Source: a virus
IMG/VR virus record: IMGVR_UViG_3300047318_000615
Location: 1 to 23,733 of that record
Reading direction: 5' to 3' (one strand)
Length of the DNA: 23,733 bases
Part shown: piece after piece, positions 1-7,875 of the stretch
How positions within the stretch are numbered: the first letter of the stretch is position 1
Layout: each line of letters opens with the position of its first letter
Position numbers and translations under genes: made by a program
The notes under the pieces: model-generated
The model's database searches: none
What the model was told of the DNA's origin: nothing
Seen by the model: only the letters and a program-made list of their open reading frames with translations

Positions 1-492
1 ATGGCAGGGATGGGACCTCCTCCCAAGCCGGCCGGGCAGCGGCGGCGGAGCAACGCCACCATCGCGATGACCCAGCTGCCGGCCGAGGGCAGGACGAATC
101 CGGCCCCCAGGTACCCGCTGCCGCCGGTCGTCGTGAGCGATGACGATGGCGGCTCCGAGATGGCCCGGGAACGCGAGGCCGAGCTGTGGGAATCCCTCTG
201 GGAGACGCCGCAGGCGGTCATGTGGGAGCGGACGCACGCCGTGCTGACCGTGGCCCGCTTCGTCCGCTTCTCGGTGCTGGCCGAGACGGGCAACGTCAAG
301 GCCGCTACCGAGGCCAGGCAGTTGGAGGACCGGCTCGGGTTGAACCCGCAGGCCATGCTACGGCTGCGCTGGGAGGTGGCGGCTGACGAGGTGGCTGACC
401 AGCGTCTAGAGCGAGCGGATCGGGCTGGCAAGGCGCGCACTCCGCGGCAGCGGCTCAGAGTGGTCGACGCCGAAGCGGCGGGGGGGCAGTGA
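1..492 (+). CDS. Terminase small subunit (phage DNA packaging)
   Basis: This is a 163-residue protein lying immediately before the large terminase. In tailed phages the small subunit recognises the packaging site and hands DNA to the large subunit. The N-terminus is basic and proline-rich (MAGMGPPPKPAGQRRRSN), a style common in actinophage small terminases. A helical central part (about residues 50-140) includes a stretch on ATEARQLEDRLGLNPQAMLRL that resembles the small-terminase pattern of a short helical core. The C-terminus is again basic (TPRQRLRV). The ATG is the first base of the window, so an upstream start and ribosome site cannot be checked. The stop overlaps the ATG of the next small gene by one base. 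The call rests on gene order plus protein style; moderately high confidence. Confidence 0.8.
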   Translation: MAGMGPPPKPAGQRRRSNATIAMTQLPAEGRTNPAPRYPLPPVVVSDDDGGSEMAREREAELWESLWETPQAVMWERTHAVLTVARFVRFSVLAETGNVKAATEARQLEDRLGLNPQAMLRLRWEVAADEVADQRLERADRAGKARTPRQRLRVVDAEAAGGQ

Positions 493-659
493 TGGCGCGG
501 GTCTATCCAGATCGCGAGCGGGCGCTGCGTCATCTTCGGTACAAGCAGGCCGTGTACCGCTTCGGCCGCTTCCCGCAGCGGTATGTGCTCGGCATTGATC
601 AGTCGTTTAGCGACGGCGGCCTGCGTCAGGTTCCCTCGGATGCCCTGGCGCGGCCCTGA
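492..659 (+). CDS. Small overlapping protein between the terminase subunits, function unknown
   Basis: A 55-residue open frame (starts MARVYPDRERALRHLRYK, ends SDALARP). Its ATG shares one base with the small-terminase stop (TGATG at 490-494), an arrangement typical of translational coupling. Its 3' end overlaps the start of the large terminase (ATG at 640) by 20 bases in another frame. The protein is rich in Arg, Tyr and Phe and has no motif I recognise. It may be a genuine small protein, or may serve mainly to carry ribosomes to the terminase start, because no strong ribosome site precedes position 640. If the large terminase really begins at 583, most of this gene's second half would be overlapped. 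Moderate confidence that it is translated; no functional claim. Confidence 0.5.
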   Translation: MARVYPDRERALRHLRYKQAVYRFGRFPQRYVLGIDQSFSDGGLRQVPSDALARP

Positions 660-2211
660 CCACCCTGGCGAGTTCCCCACGCTCGGCTGGATGGTCGGCG
701 AGTGGATCGAGGCGCACTGCGTCATCCCCGACGGTGACCAGATCGGCGATCCGTACCTACTGACCGACGAGATGTGGACCTTCCTAGCCTGGCACTACCG
801 GCTCCGGCTGGATGCCACCGAGGAAGGCTGGCGCTCGTCCTGGTCTTACCGCCGCTCGCAGCTGGTTCGGCCTCAGAAGTGGGGCAAGGGTCCACTGACG
901 TGCGCGATGGTGTGCGCAGAGGCGGCCGGCCCGGTGCGGTTCGCCGGCTGGGACGCTGCTGGGGAGCCCGTCGGAAGGGCCTGGGAGACGCCGTGGATTC
1001 AGATCGCGGCAACCTCCGAGGACCAGACCGACAACGTGTACCGGGCGCTGGTCCCGATGATCGACGAGGGGCCGCTCGCCAACTTCATCCCGGATACGGG
1101 CGAGACGCGGATCAACGTCCCTGGCGGGGGCCGCATCGAGCCGGTCACCAGCTCTGGCCGGGCCAGGCTTGGTCAGCGCATTACCTTCGCCGTCCAGGAT
1201 GAGACGCATAGCTGGCTGGAGGCGAACGGCGGGTGGAAGCTCGCTGAGACCCAGCGCCGCAACCTCTCCGGCACCGGCGGCCGCGCGGTCGAGACGACCA
1301 ACGCCTGGGACCCGTCGGAGCAGTCGGTAGCCCAGCGAACCGCCGAGGCGTCCGTGAAGGACGTCTACCGAGACCACCGGGTGCCGGCGCCGGCGTCGCT
1401 CGCCAACAAGCGGGAGCGGCACAAGGCCCTGCGGGTCGCATACGGCGACTCCTCGGTGCTCGTTGGCGGCTGGGTCGATCTGGACCGCATCGACGGCGAG
1501 CTCGTCGAGATCGCCGAGAAGGATCCGGCGCAGGCGGAGCGGTTCTACCTGAACCGCATCGTGGCCGGCACGGGCGCCTACCTCGACGGCGACCGCTGGG
1601 ACCTCCTCCGCGAGGAGCGTGAGGTGCCGGCCGGGACCGCGGTGACGCTCGGCTTCGACGGCTCGGACATCGACGACTGGACTGGCATCCGCCTGGAGAC
1701 GCTGGACGGCTACCAGTTCACGCCGCTGTACGGGCCGGACCGATTGCCGACGGTCTGGAATCCGAAGGACTGGGGCGGGCAGGTGCCGCGCCTGGACGTG
1801 ATGGCCGCGTTCGATGAGGTCTTCGCGACGTACAGCGTGGTCCGCGCCTACCTGGACCCGCCGTACTGGGAGTCCGAGGTCGACTCGCTCGCCGAGAAAC
1901 ACGGCGAGAAGGTCGTCACCCGCTGGTACACGAACCGCATCGCGCAGATGCACGGCGCGGCGGAGCGGCTGGCCACCGACGTGTCGAAGAAGGACTCGAC
2001 GCTGCGGCACGACGGCTGCCAGTGGGCCGGTCAGCACCTGCGGAACATGCGCAAGGGGGCACGGCCGGCTGGCCGGTACGTCCTGAAGAAGGCTTCCGAG
2101 GCCCAGAAGATCGACCTCGGGATGTGCTCGATCCTCGCCCACGAAGCAGCCGGCGACGCCATCGCCGCCGGCCAGGCCAAGACGAAGAGGCGCCGCGCCC
2201 GCGGCTTCTGA
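640..2211 (+). CDS. terL: Terminase large subunit (packaging ATPase-nuclease)
   Basis: The motor that pumps DNA into the prohead and cuts it. With the start at ATG 640 the protein has 523 residues and opens MPWRGPDHPGEFPTLG, which I recall as the usual opening of actinophage terminases; an in-frame ATG at 583 would add 19 residues with a less typical sequence. A Walker A-like segment is seen at residues 77-85 (RPQKWGKGP, a variant P-loop with Lys before Gly-Lys-Gly). Walker B is at 181-188 (ITFAVQDE). The C-terminal nuclease shows acidic residues in the expected order: D340 (GFDGSD), D406 (YLDPPYW) and D492 (KIDLGMCSILAHEA). It ends in a basic tail (KTKRRRARGF). The portal gene follows after 15 bases. 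Very secure family call; the exact start is less so. Confidence 0.94.
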   Translation: MPWRGPDHPGEFPTLGWMVGEWIEAHCVIPDGDQIGDPYLLTDEMWTFLAWHYRLRLDATEEGWRSSWSYRRSQLVRPQKWGKGPLTCAMVCAEAAGPVRFAGWDAAGEPVGRAWETPWIQIAATSEDQTDNVYRALVPMIDEGPLANFIPDTGETRINVPGGGRIEPVTSSGRARLGQRITFAVQDETHSWLEANGGWKLAETQRRNLSGTGGRAVETTNAWDPSEQSVAQRTAEASVKDVYRDHRVPAPASLANKRERHKALRVAYGDSSVLVGGWVDLDRIDGELVEIAEKDPAQAERFYLNRIVAGTGAYLDGDRWDLLREEREVPAGTAVTLGFDGSDIDDWTGIRLETLDGYQFTPLYGPDRLPTVWNPKDWGGQVPRLDVMAAFDEVFATYSVVRAYLDPPYWESEVDSLAEKHGEKVVTRWYTNRIAQMHGAAERLATDVSKKDSTLRHDGCQWAGQHLRNMRKGARPAGRYVLKKASEAQKIDLGMCSILAHEAAGDAIAAGQAKTKRRRARGF

Positions 2212-2226
2212 CCGAAAGGGGGCCAA

Positions 2227-3597
2227 ATGCCGCAGCCCCCTGCCGTTCAGTCGCCGGAGTGGTGGCGCGACCGCCTGTACGCGGCGCTGTGCAAGCGGAC
2301 CGAGCGGACGAACGTCTTCGACCACTACTACGAGTGCGAGCATCCGCTGCCGTTCCTCCACGAGAAGGCCCGGGACCCCTTTAGGCGCCTCCTGAAGATG
2401 TCCCGGGCGAACTACATGGAGCTGGTGGTCGACGCTTTGGTCGGGCGCCTGGAGGTCGCTGGCTTCCAGGACGTCGACGGCGACTCGGACGATCAGGCAT
2501 GGGCTCTATGGCAGGACAACAACCTCGATGGCGGCTCCCAGCTCTGTTTCCTTGAGGCCGCGATCCGGGGTAGCTCTTACCTGCTCGTCTCGCCGGATGG
2601 CGATGGGTTTCGGATCACGCCAGAGCATCCGACGCAGGTCATCACGGAGGCTCTGCCGGGGTCCTCGGGGGAGCTTGCCGCTGCGCTGAAGCTGTGGATG
2701 GACGACTGGACTGGCCGGCTGTGCTGCACGCTGTACCTCCCCGGGAACATCTACAAGTTCGATGCTCCGGAGCCGATTTCGGGCGGGAAACCGGTCTGGG
2801 GGCGCCGTGAGGTAAAGGGCGAGGAGTGGGGCGGCAAGAACGCCCTCGGCGATGTGCCGTTCGGGGAGTTGTCGAACCGGCCGCGGATGCTCAAGCCCGG
2901 TGCTTCCGAGCTTCGTTCGGTGACGGGCATCCAGGACCGCATCAACAAGACGATCGCCGACCGGATGATGACCCAGGAGTTCGCGGCGTTCCCGCAGAAG
3001 TGGGTCACGGGGATGGAGATCCCGCAGGACGAGAACGGTCAGGACATCGAACCCTTCGATGTGGCCGTGAACAAGATCCTGATCGCGGAGGAGAACGGTG
3101 CCAAGTTCGGCCAGTTCGCGGCTGCGGATCTGACGGGCTATCTCAAGGGCAAAGAGGCTGACGTCCATGACATCGCGGCCATCACCTCGACCCCGCCGCA
3201 CTACCTCCTCGGCTCCATGGTCAACCTCAGCGCCGAGGCTCTCAAGGCGGCCGAGGCAGGCCTGATCCACAAGATCTATCAACGGCGCCGGTTCCTCGAG
3301 GAAGGGCTGGAGCGGACGATGCGGCTGGCGGGGATCGCATCGTCGCAGGCCCGCATCGTCTGGAAGAGCCCCGAATGGCGGACCGAGGGTGAGCTCGTCG
3401 ACGCACTCATGAAGATGAGCTCTCTCGGTGTCCCGCGGGAGGTGCTGTGGGAACGCTGGGGAGCCACGCCGCAGGAGATCGAGCGGTGGCGGCAGATGAA
3501 CGAAGAGTCGCTTCAGCGGGCCATGTCCGGCGATTTTGCCGCGGAGTACGGGCCGAAGCCGCCGGTTAACGAACCCCCCGCGCCGGTCGAGGCATGA
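2227..3597 (+). CDS. Portal protein (SPP1 gp6-like family)
   Basis: A 456-residue protein that forms the dodecameric ring through which DNA enters and leaves the head. A strong ribosome site (GAAAGGGGG, about 2216-2224) precedes the ATG. Features fitting the family are the N-terminal amphipathic region (EWWRDRLYAALCKR), an early loop ending in NYMELVVDALVGRLEV, a central beta-rich wing region with STYLL-type strands (SSYLLVSPDGDGFRITPEHP), and a helical C-terminal stem and crown with QDRINKTIADRM and LSAEALKAAEAGL, motifs that recur in gp6-like portals. It follows the large terminase directly and overlaps the MuF-like gene by four bases (ATGA), the canonical TerL-portal-MuF order. Confidence 0.92.
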   Translation: MPQPPAVQSPEWWRDRLYAALCKRTERTNVFDHYYECEHPLPFLHEKARDPFRRLLKMSRANYMELVVDALVGRLEVAGFQDVDGDSDDQAWALWQDNNLDGGSQLCFLEAAIRGSSYLLVSPDGDGFRITPEHPTQVITEALPGSSGELAAALKLWMDDWTGRLCCTLYLPGNIYKFDAPEPISGGKPVWGRREVKGEEWGGKNALGDVPFGELSNRPRMLKPGASELRSVTGIQDRINKTIADRMMTQEFAAFPQKWVTGMEIPQDENGQDIEPFDVAVNKILIAEENGAKFGQFAAADLTGYLKGKEADVHDIAAITSTPPHYLLGSMVNLSAEALKAAEAGLIHKIYQRRRFLEEGLERTMRLAGIASSQARIVWKSPEWRTEGELVDALMKMSSLGVPREVLWERWGATPQEIERWRQMNEESLQRAMSGDFAAEYGPKPPVNEPPAPVEA

Positions 3598-4607
3598 CCG
3601 GGTCTACGGAGGCGGAGCAGATTGCAGCCGCCCAGTATGTCCGTCAGCAGCGGGTCGTCCGGTCGTCGGCCGAACGGGCGCAGGCGTTCTGGAGGCGGCT
3701 TCGCCTTACAGACATCGAGGGTTCGTGGCAGGCAGTCGTAGCGCCAGGTCTGCTTACGACCGTTACCGCAGCCCAGCAGGAGGCGGCGTCCCACGCCGAC
3801 GCCTATGTCGCGGCGATCCTGACGGCCGACGGTCTCGACTCCGACCCGTCCGGGAAGCTGGCGGCAAGCCGCTTCGCAGGCGCGGCGGCGGATGGCCGTC
3901 CCCTGAAGTCGCTGTTCTACGAGTCTGTGCTGGAGACGCGATGGCTGGTGGAGGAGGCTGACGCAACGGACGTCGAGGCGATGATCGGCGGGCTGGAAAA
4001 GCTCCTGCGGGCCGTGTCAACGGAGGTTGCCGATGCTGGCCGTACCGCGACTGGCGTTTCGATCGCCGGCAATCGGACGATCAACGGCTACATCCGGGTG
4101 GTGAATCCTCCGGCTTGTTCCCGCTGTCTGATCTTGGCGGGCAAGGAGTTCGGATGGAACACCGGCTTTCAGCGCCATCCCAAATGCGACTGCATCCACC
4201 TGCCCGCCAAGCTCATCAAACGAGGCCGCGGCCATCCCGGGGTCACCGATGTTCGCGGCTATTTCAACGGGCTGTCGACGGCCGAGCAGGACCGCCTTTT
4301 CACCAAGGCGGGGGCCCAGGCAATCCGGGACGGCGCGAGCCCAGCCAGCGTCGTCAACGCGAGACGCGGCATGTACACGGCTGACGCCTACGGACGCCGG
4401 GTGCGCGCCACGCACGACTCCGTGACCCGCCGGGGCCTCTGGTTCCAGCAAGAACGCAGGCGTGCCATCCAGCGAGGCCTCGTTCCCCGCTCGGGACAAG
4501 GCTTTCGCCTCAAGAGCCCCCGGCTGCTGCCGGAGGAGATCTACCGTCTGGCCGGCAGCCGCAGCGAGGCAATCGCCATGCTGCACCGCTTCGGCTACAT
4601 GACCTGA
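3594..4607 (+). CDS. MuF-like minor capsid protein
   Basis: A 337-residue protein with its ATG inside the portal stop (ATGA). The position right after the portal is that of the MuF/SPP1 gp7-type minor head protein, which is carried inside the head and can act in assembly or be ejected with DNA. The N-terminal 150 residues are helical and Ala-rich. A Cys/His cluster follows: C175 and C178 (ACSRC), then H195, C198 and C200 (RHPKCDC), a pattern seen in many actinophage MuF-like proteins and suggestive of a bound metal. The C-terminal third is basic (ARRGMYTADAYGRR, WFQQERRRAIQRG). No protease catalytic set is evident, so a capsid protease is not claimed. Confidence 0.82.
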   Translation: MTGSTEAEQIAAAQYVRQQRVVRSSAERAQAFWRRLRLTDIEGSWQAVVAPGLLTTVTAAQQEAASHADAYVAAILTADGLDSDPSGKLAASRFAGAAADGRPLKSLFYESVLETRWLVEEADATDVEAMIGGLEKLLRAVSTEVADAGRTATGVSIAGNRTINGYIRVVNPPACSRCLILAGKEFGWNTGFQRHPKCDCIHLPAKLIKRGRGHPGVTDVRGYFNGLSTAEQDRLFTKAGAQAIRDGASPASVVNARRGMYTADAYGRRVRATHDSVTRRGLWFQQERRRAIQRGLVPRSGQGFRLKSPRLLPEEIYRLAGSRSEAIAMLHRFGYMT

Positions 4608-4656
4608 CCTCGGCGCAAGGCCGCTGGTCATCGATCCCGCAACGGGAGACATCACC

Positions 4657-5187
4657 ATGTCCGAAATCGCAACAGAACAGCCTGTGCCCGAGGTCGACTT
4701 GGCCGGCCCGCCCGAGTACGAAGCCGACGCGCCGCTCGGCCCAGCCGGCGAGAAGGCCCTCGACGAGTGGAAGCGGCGCGCAAAGGAAGCCGAGAAGGCC
4801 AGCCGGGACCAGGCGAAGCGCCTGCAGGCCATCGAGGACCGAGACAAGACCGAAGTTCAGAAGGCCTCTGAGCGAGCCGAGGCAGCCGAGAAGCGCGCCG
4901 CCGCAATGGCCCAGCGCACCGTCCGCGCCGAGGTGCGGGCTCTCGCGGCGGCCACGTTCGCTGACCCTTCCGACGCTGCGGCGTTCCTCGACCCCACGGC
5001 CTTCGTGGACGACGCCGGAGACGTCGACACCAAGGCGGTCGAGAAGGCTCTCGCTGACCTCCTCAAGCGCAAGCCGCATCTCGCCAAGGAGGCGGCGCCC
5101 CCGTCCTTCGACGGCGGCGCTCGGCGGACTGCGGACAAGCCCCCCTCCATGAACGACCTGATCCGCCAGAAGGCGGGTTTGGGCTGA
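4657..5187 (+). CDS. Head scaffolding protein
   Basis: A 176-residue acidic and highly charged protein immediately upstream of the major capsid gene, the normal place for the scaffold that guides prohead assembly and is then lost. Residues about 30-85 form an Ala/Glu/Lys/Arg-rich region of predicted long coiled coil (DEWKRRAKEAEKASRDQAKR, EAAEKRAAAMAQ). The centre (ADPSDAAAFLDP, about residues 105-118) and the C-terminal MNDLIRQKAGLG are typical of actinophage scaffolds; the basic C-terminal end would contact the capsid protein. The ribosome site GGGAG (4644-4648) lies partly in a small hairpin with arms TCCCG (4635-4639) and CGGGA (4643-4647). No protease gene is seen nearby, so maturation may not need cleavage by a separate enzyme. 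Confidence 0.88.
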   Translation: MSEIATEQPVPEVDLAGPPEYEADAPLGPAGEKALDEWKRRAKEAEKASRDQAKRLQAIEDRDKTEVQKASERAEAAEKRAAAMAQRTVRAEVRALAAATFADPSDAAAFLDPTAFVDDAGDVDTKAVEKALADLLKRKPHLAKEAAPPSFDGGARRTADKPPSMNDLIRQKAGLG

Positions 5188-5206
5188 TCAAGCTCCGGCG
5201 CGGCAC

Positions 5207-5242
5207 GGTCCGGCCGGTCTATCCAAGAACGGAGGCCGGACC
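5207..5242 (+). promoter_or_regulatory. Perfect inverted repeat abutting the major capsid start codon
   Basis: GGTCCGGCC at 5207-5215 is exactly complementary to GGCCGGACC at 5234-5242, separated by 18 bases. The second arm ends at the base before the capsid ATG (5243). The ribosome site GGAGG (5231-5235) sits at the loop-stem boundary, with its last two bases inside the stem. A folded RNA would therefore compete with ribosome loading. No T-run follows, so it is not an ordinary terminator. It could be a translational control hairpin, an RNA stabiliser, or a processing site. Confidence 0.7.
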
Positions 5243-6187
5243 ATGGCCTACAACAACCTCACCTCCCGGACGGACGCCGCGGCGCTCATCCCGGAAGAGG
5301 TCTACAACGACATGCTGGGCAAGGCGACGGAGGAGTCCGCCGTCCTCAACCTGTTCCGGCGGATCCCCGTCGGACGCGCGCAGGTCCGCATCCCGGTCCT
5401 GTCGGCTCTGCCGACGGCCTACTTCGTCACCGGCGACACGGGACTGAAGCAGACCACCGAGGTCAACTGGACGAACAAGTACCTCAACGTCGAAGAGATC
5501 GCGGCGATCATGCCGGTCCCGGACAACGTCGTCGCCGACGTCGAGCAGGACATCTGGGACACGGCCATGCCGCTCCTGGTCGAGGCGTTCTACCGCACGC
5601 TGGACTCGGCCGTGTTCTTCGGCACCAACGCCCCGTCGTCGTGGCCCACCAACCTGGCCTCTGCGGCGACGGCCGCCGGCAACGCCGTGACTGCGTCCTC
5701 CGCCGCGACGGCAGGCGCCTTCTTCGGCGACCTGGACAACGCCTACGAGAAGGTCGAGCAGGACGGCTACGAGGTCACTGGGTTCGTCGGCGCAACCTCG
5801 GTCAAGTCCCGGCTGCGCAAGTCTCGCGACAGCCAGGGCCGCAAGCTCGACGAGTCCCGTGTCGGCGGCAGCCTCACTTCGATCGACGGACTGCCGATCA
5901 TCTACCCGATGCGCGGCCTGTTCGGCACGAGCTCCGGCTCGCCCACCCTGTTCGCCGGCGATTTCTCGCAGTTCGTGGTGGGCGTCCGCCAGGACATCAC
6001 CATGAAGGTTCTCGACCAGGCGGTCATCCAGGACAACACCGGCGCGATCGTCTACAACCTCGCCCAGCAGGACATGACGGCCATACGCCTCACCTTCCGG
6101 GTCGGTTGGCAGGTCGCCAACACGATCAACAACGAGCAGCCGACCGAAGCGAACCGTTACCCGGTCGCCCGCATTGACCTGCCGTAA
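5243..6187 (+). CDS. Major capsid protein (HK97 fold)
   Basis: The 314-residue shell protein. It follows the scaffold and opens with MAYNNLTSRTDAAALIPEEV; an early 'ALIPEEV' element followed by a short helix (DMLGKATEESAVLNLFRRI) and a beta-strand run (RVQIPVL-like, here QVRIPVLSALPTAYFV) is the standard start of this actinophage HK97-fold family, lacking a cleavable delta domain. The conserved middle includes the A-domain-like EEIAAIMPVPDNVVAD and DIWDTAMPLLVEAFYRTLD, then the E-loop and P-domain strands. The end reads NRYPVARIDLP. Length fits the family. A ribosome site (GGAGG, 5231-5235) lies in the inverted repeat described separately, so expression of this most abundant product may be tuned there. 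Confidence 0.93.
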   Translation: MAYNNLTSRTDAAALIPEEVYNDMLGKATEESAVLNLFRRIPVGRAQVRIPVLSALPTAYFVTGDTGLKQTTEVNWTNKYLNVEEIAAIMPVPDNVVADVEQDIWDTAMPLLVEAFYRTLDSAVFFGTNAPSSWPTNLASAATAAGNAVTASSAATAGAFFGDLDNAYEKVEQDGYEVTGFVGATSVKSRLRKSRDSQGRKLDESRVGGSLTSIDGLPIIYPMRGLFGTSSGSPTLFAGDFSQFVVGVRQDITMKVLDQAVIQDNTGAIVYNLAQQDMTAIRLTFRVGWQVANTINNEQPTEANRYPVARIDLP

Positions 6188-6216
6188 CCGACTCGTCAAG
6201 GAAAGAAAGGACCATC

Positions 6217-6624
6217 ATGGCTGACACCGCCCCCTACGTGCGGGTTATCGAAGCGGACGTGCCTGCCGTCTCCACGGCTGGCAACGACGACGACAGCGTC
6301 GTCGGTCAGGCGCCCTTCGACTGCACCGTGACCAGCGTCGTCTACATCCCGGAGAGCGCCATCACCGGCGCTGACACCAACTCCCGCACCGTGTCCCTGG
6401 TCAACAAGGGGCAGGCTGGGTCGGGGTCAACTTCGGTCGCATCGCTGGCGCTGACCAGCGGCGTGAACGCCTCGGCAAACGACGACAAGGCGATCACCCT
6501 GTCAGGCACTGCCGCGAACCTGGTGCTCGCTGCCGGCGACACCCTGCAGTGGCGCAGCATCCACGTCGGGACCGGCATCGCCGACCCCGGCGGGATGATC
6601 CGCATCACCGTCTCCCGGAACTGA
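6217..6624 (+). CDS. Probable head decoration protein
   Basis: A 135-residue Thr/Ser/Ala/Val-rich protein with a predicted all-beta fold, placed directly after the capsid gene with an AAAGGA ribosome site. The sequence includes TVTSVVYIPESAITGADTNS and a C-terminal strand pair around DTLQWRSIHVGTG and GMIRITVSRN, which reads like a compact beta-sandwich or jelly-roll. Decoration (capsid-cementing) proteins of siphophages usually sit exactly here and have this size and composition. It has no transmembrane segment or enzymatic motif. The functional call rests on position and composition rather than on a recognised signature; a short head fibre is the main alternative. Confidence 0.6.
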   Translation: MADTAPYVRVIEADVPAVSTAGNDDDSVVGQAPFDCTVTSVVYIPESAITGADTNSRTVSLVNKGQAGSGSTSVASLALTSGVNASANDDKAITLSGTAANLVLAAGDTLQWRSIHVGTGIADPGGMIRITVSRN

Positions 6625-6637
6625 GGAAGGAGCCGTC

Positions 6638-6871
6638 ATGGCTACCCGAAACGAGAAGCCCTCGGCCCCCAGCGACGCGGCGGTGGCCGAGGCGCAGCGG
6701 GTCGTGGACAAGGCCGAGGACCGCGGCTTCCTGGGCGTCGAGGTGGACCCCACCCCGAACGAGCACTACACCGTCGCGGGAGTGCTGGCAGGCAAGCCCA
6801 CGCCTGAATCCGATCTGGAGCACGCTCGGAAGATCCGGCAGCAGCTGGACGACGACGCGCGCCAGCGCTGA
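6638..6871 (+). CDS. Small charged head-region protein, function unknown
   Basis: A 77-residue hydrophilic protein (begins MATRNEKPSAPSDAAVAEAQ) between the decoration-type gene and the connector gene, with GGAAGGAG (about 6624-6631) as ribosome site. Two charged, probably helical stretches (DAAVAEAQRVVDKAEDRG and DLEHARKIRQQLDDDARQR) flank a central Pro/Gly-containing segment (PTPNEHYTVAGVLAGKPTPE). I recognise no family. Small acidic proteins at this point occur in many actinophages and their role is unknown; a head-assembly accessory role is only a guess from context. Confidence 0.7.
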   Translation: MATRNEKPSAPSDAAVAEAQRVVDKAEDRGFLGVEVDPTPNEHYTVAGVLAGKPTPESDLEHARKIRQQLDDDARQR

Positions 6872-6886
6872 CGAGAGGGGGTCGCC

Positions 6887-7471
6887 GTGGCGCTTCCACC
6901 GCTTGCTACGGCGGCCGACCTGGCTGCCGCCACGCAAAGGTCTGATCTGGATCCGGCTGCCGCGGATCTGGCGCTCGCCTCGGCATCCGCGGTGATCCGA
7001 TCGTGGACCAGGCAGTCGATCACCCGCGTCGAGGATGACGTCGTAATGCTTCGGGTTCTGACCCATGACGAGCTGGTCTTGCCGCAACGGCCGGTCATCT
7101 CGGTCTCACAAGTCAAGGTCAACAGCCTGGTCCTTGTCGACTGGGTGCTCTCGGGAGAGCGACTGCTGCGCACGGGCGGCTGGCGCCATCTGCCAGGAAC
7201 CACCACGTACCCGGATCCGGGGCTGGTCGAGGTCACGTACACGCACGGGTATGACGAAGTGCCCGACGAGGTCCGTGCTGTGTGCCTCGATTTGGCTGCC
7301 CTGTCGGTTACCAATCCAGGTCGGCTCCGTGAGAGCGAGCGGGCGATCGATGACTGGCACCAGCGTGACGTGTACGCGACGGAGACGCTGGGTCTCGGCG
7401 TCTTGTCGGCCGCTCACCGGCAGATGCTTGCCGGGTACCGGCGGCGCATAGGAACGGTAGGCATGCGATGA
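6887..7471 (+). CDS. Head-tail connector (adaptor) protein
   Basis: A 194-residue protein starting at GTG 6887 after a strong GAGAGGGGG ribosome site. The N-terminal ATAADLAAATQRSDLDPAAADLALASASAVIRSWTRQSI is the signature opening of gp6/gp15-type adaptors, which attach under the portal: a helical bundle that begins with a 'tAdLaa..g' style element and a helix ending in R-x-W. The middle holds the beta-hairpin region (LPQRPVISVSQVKVNS, LVEVTYTHGYDEVPDEVR) and the end is helical (ESERAIDDWHQRDVYATETLG). It overlaps the next gene by four bases (ATGA). It is the first protein of the neck: connector, stopper, gp10-like, terminator. Confidence 0.85.
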   Translation: MALPPLATAADLAAATQRSDLDPAAADLALASASAVIRSWTRQSITRVEDDVVMLRVLTHDELVLPQRPVISVSQVKVNSLVLVDWVLSGERLLRTGGWRHLPGTTTYPDPGLVEVTYTHGYDEVPDEVRAVCLDLAALSVTNPGRLRESERAIDDWHQRDVYATETLGLGVLSAAHRQMLAGYRRRIGTVGMR

Positions 7472-7875
7472 GCAGCCTCGATGCGGTTCTCGCCGCAGGC
7501 CGTCTGGCGGCGCTGGAGCTGCAGCGGGAGACGGTCACGCTGTACCGGCCGGGCGATGACGGCTTCGACTGGGATACCGGCACGGACACCCCCGCGGCGG
7601 CGACGGTCCTCTATTCGGGGCCGGCCCGCGTGAAGCCTGCGGCGCAGTCCCGTGGCGAGGAGATCGACGCTGGCGAGGCGAACGTCACGCTTCGCGAGTA
7701 CACGGTGTCGCTGCCATGGGACACGACGGTTGCTCAGCTTCCTGCCGTGGGCGACCTCATGGACGTCTTGGCGTCTCCGGACGCCCGGATGGTCGGCCTG
7801 CGCCTGTGGGTGACGGGCCTCCAGTACAGCTCGACCGCCACGGCCTGGCGCATCACTGCGGAGGACCGGTCATGA
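7468..7875 (+). CDS. Head-tail stopper / neck protein (DUF6093-like)
   Basis: A 135-residue protein whose start lies in the connector's stop (ATGA). It resembles the actinophage family that I recall as DUF6093: an N-terminal helix (SLDAVLAAGRLAALELQRETVTLYRP) followed by a small beta-barrel (TVLYSGPARVKPAAQ, REYTVSLPWDTT, LRLWVTGLQYSSTATAWRITAED). That helix-plus-barrel layout and this gene position correspond to stopper proteins that close the portal channel after packaging. The gene overlaps the next by four bases. The position supports the role strongly; the family name comes from memory. Confidence 0.75.
   Translation: MSSLDAVLAAGRLAALELQRETVTLYRPGDDGFDWDTGTDTPAAATVLYSGPARVKPAAQSRGEEIDAGEANVTLREYTVSLPWDTTVAQLPAVGDLMDVLASPDARMVGLRLWVTGLQYSSTATAWRITAEDRS

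Noticed and set aside
784-2361. A long open frame (525 residues) on the minus strand across the large terminase
   Set aside because: It is a GC-rich mirror of the terminase: its sequence is Arg/Leu/Val/Gly/Pro-rich without motifs, and the plus strand has a clear terminase with Walker motifs.
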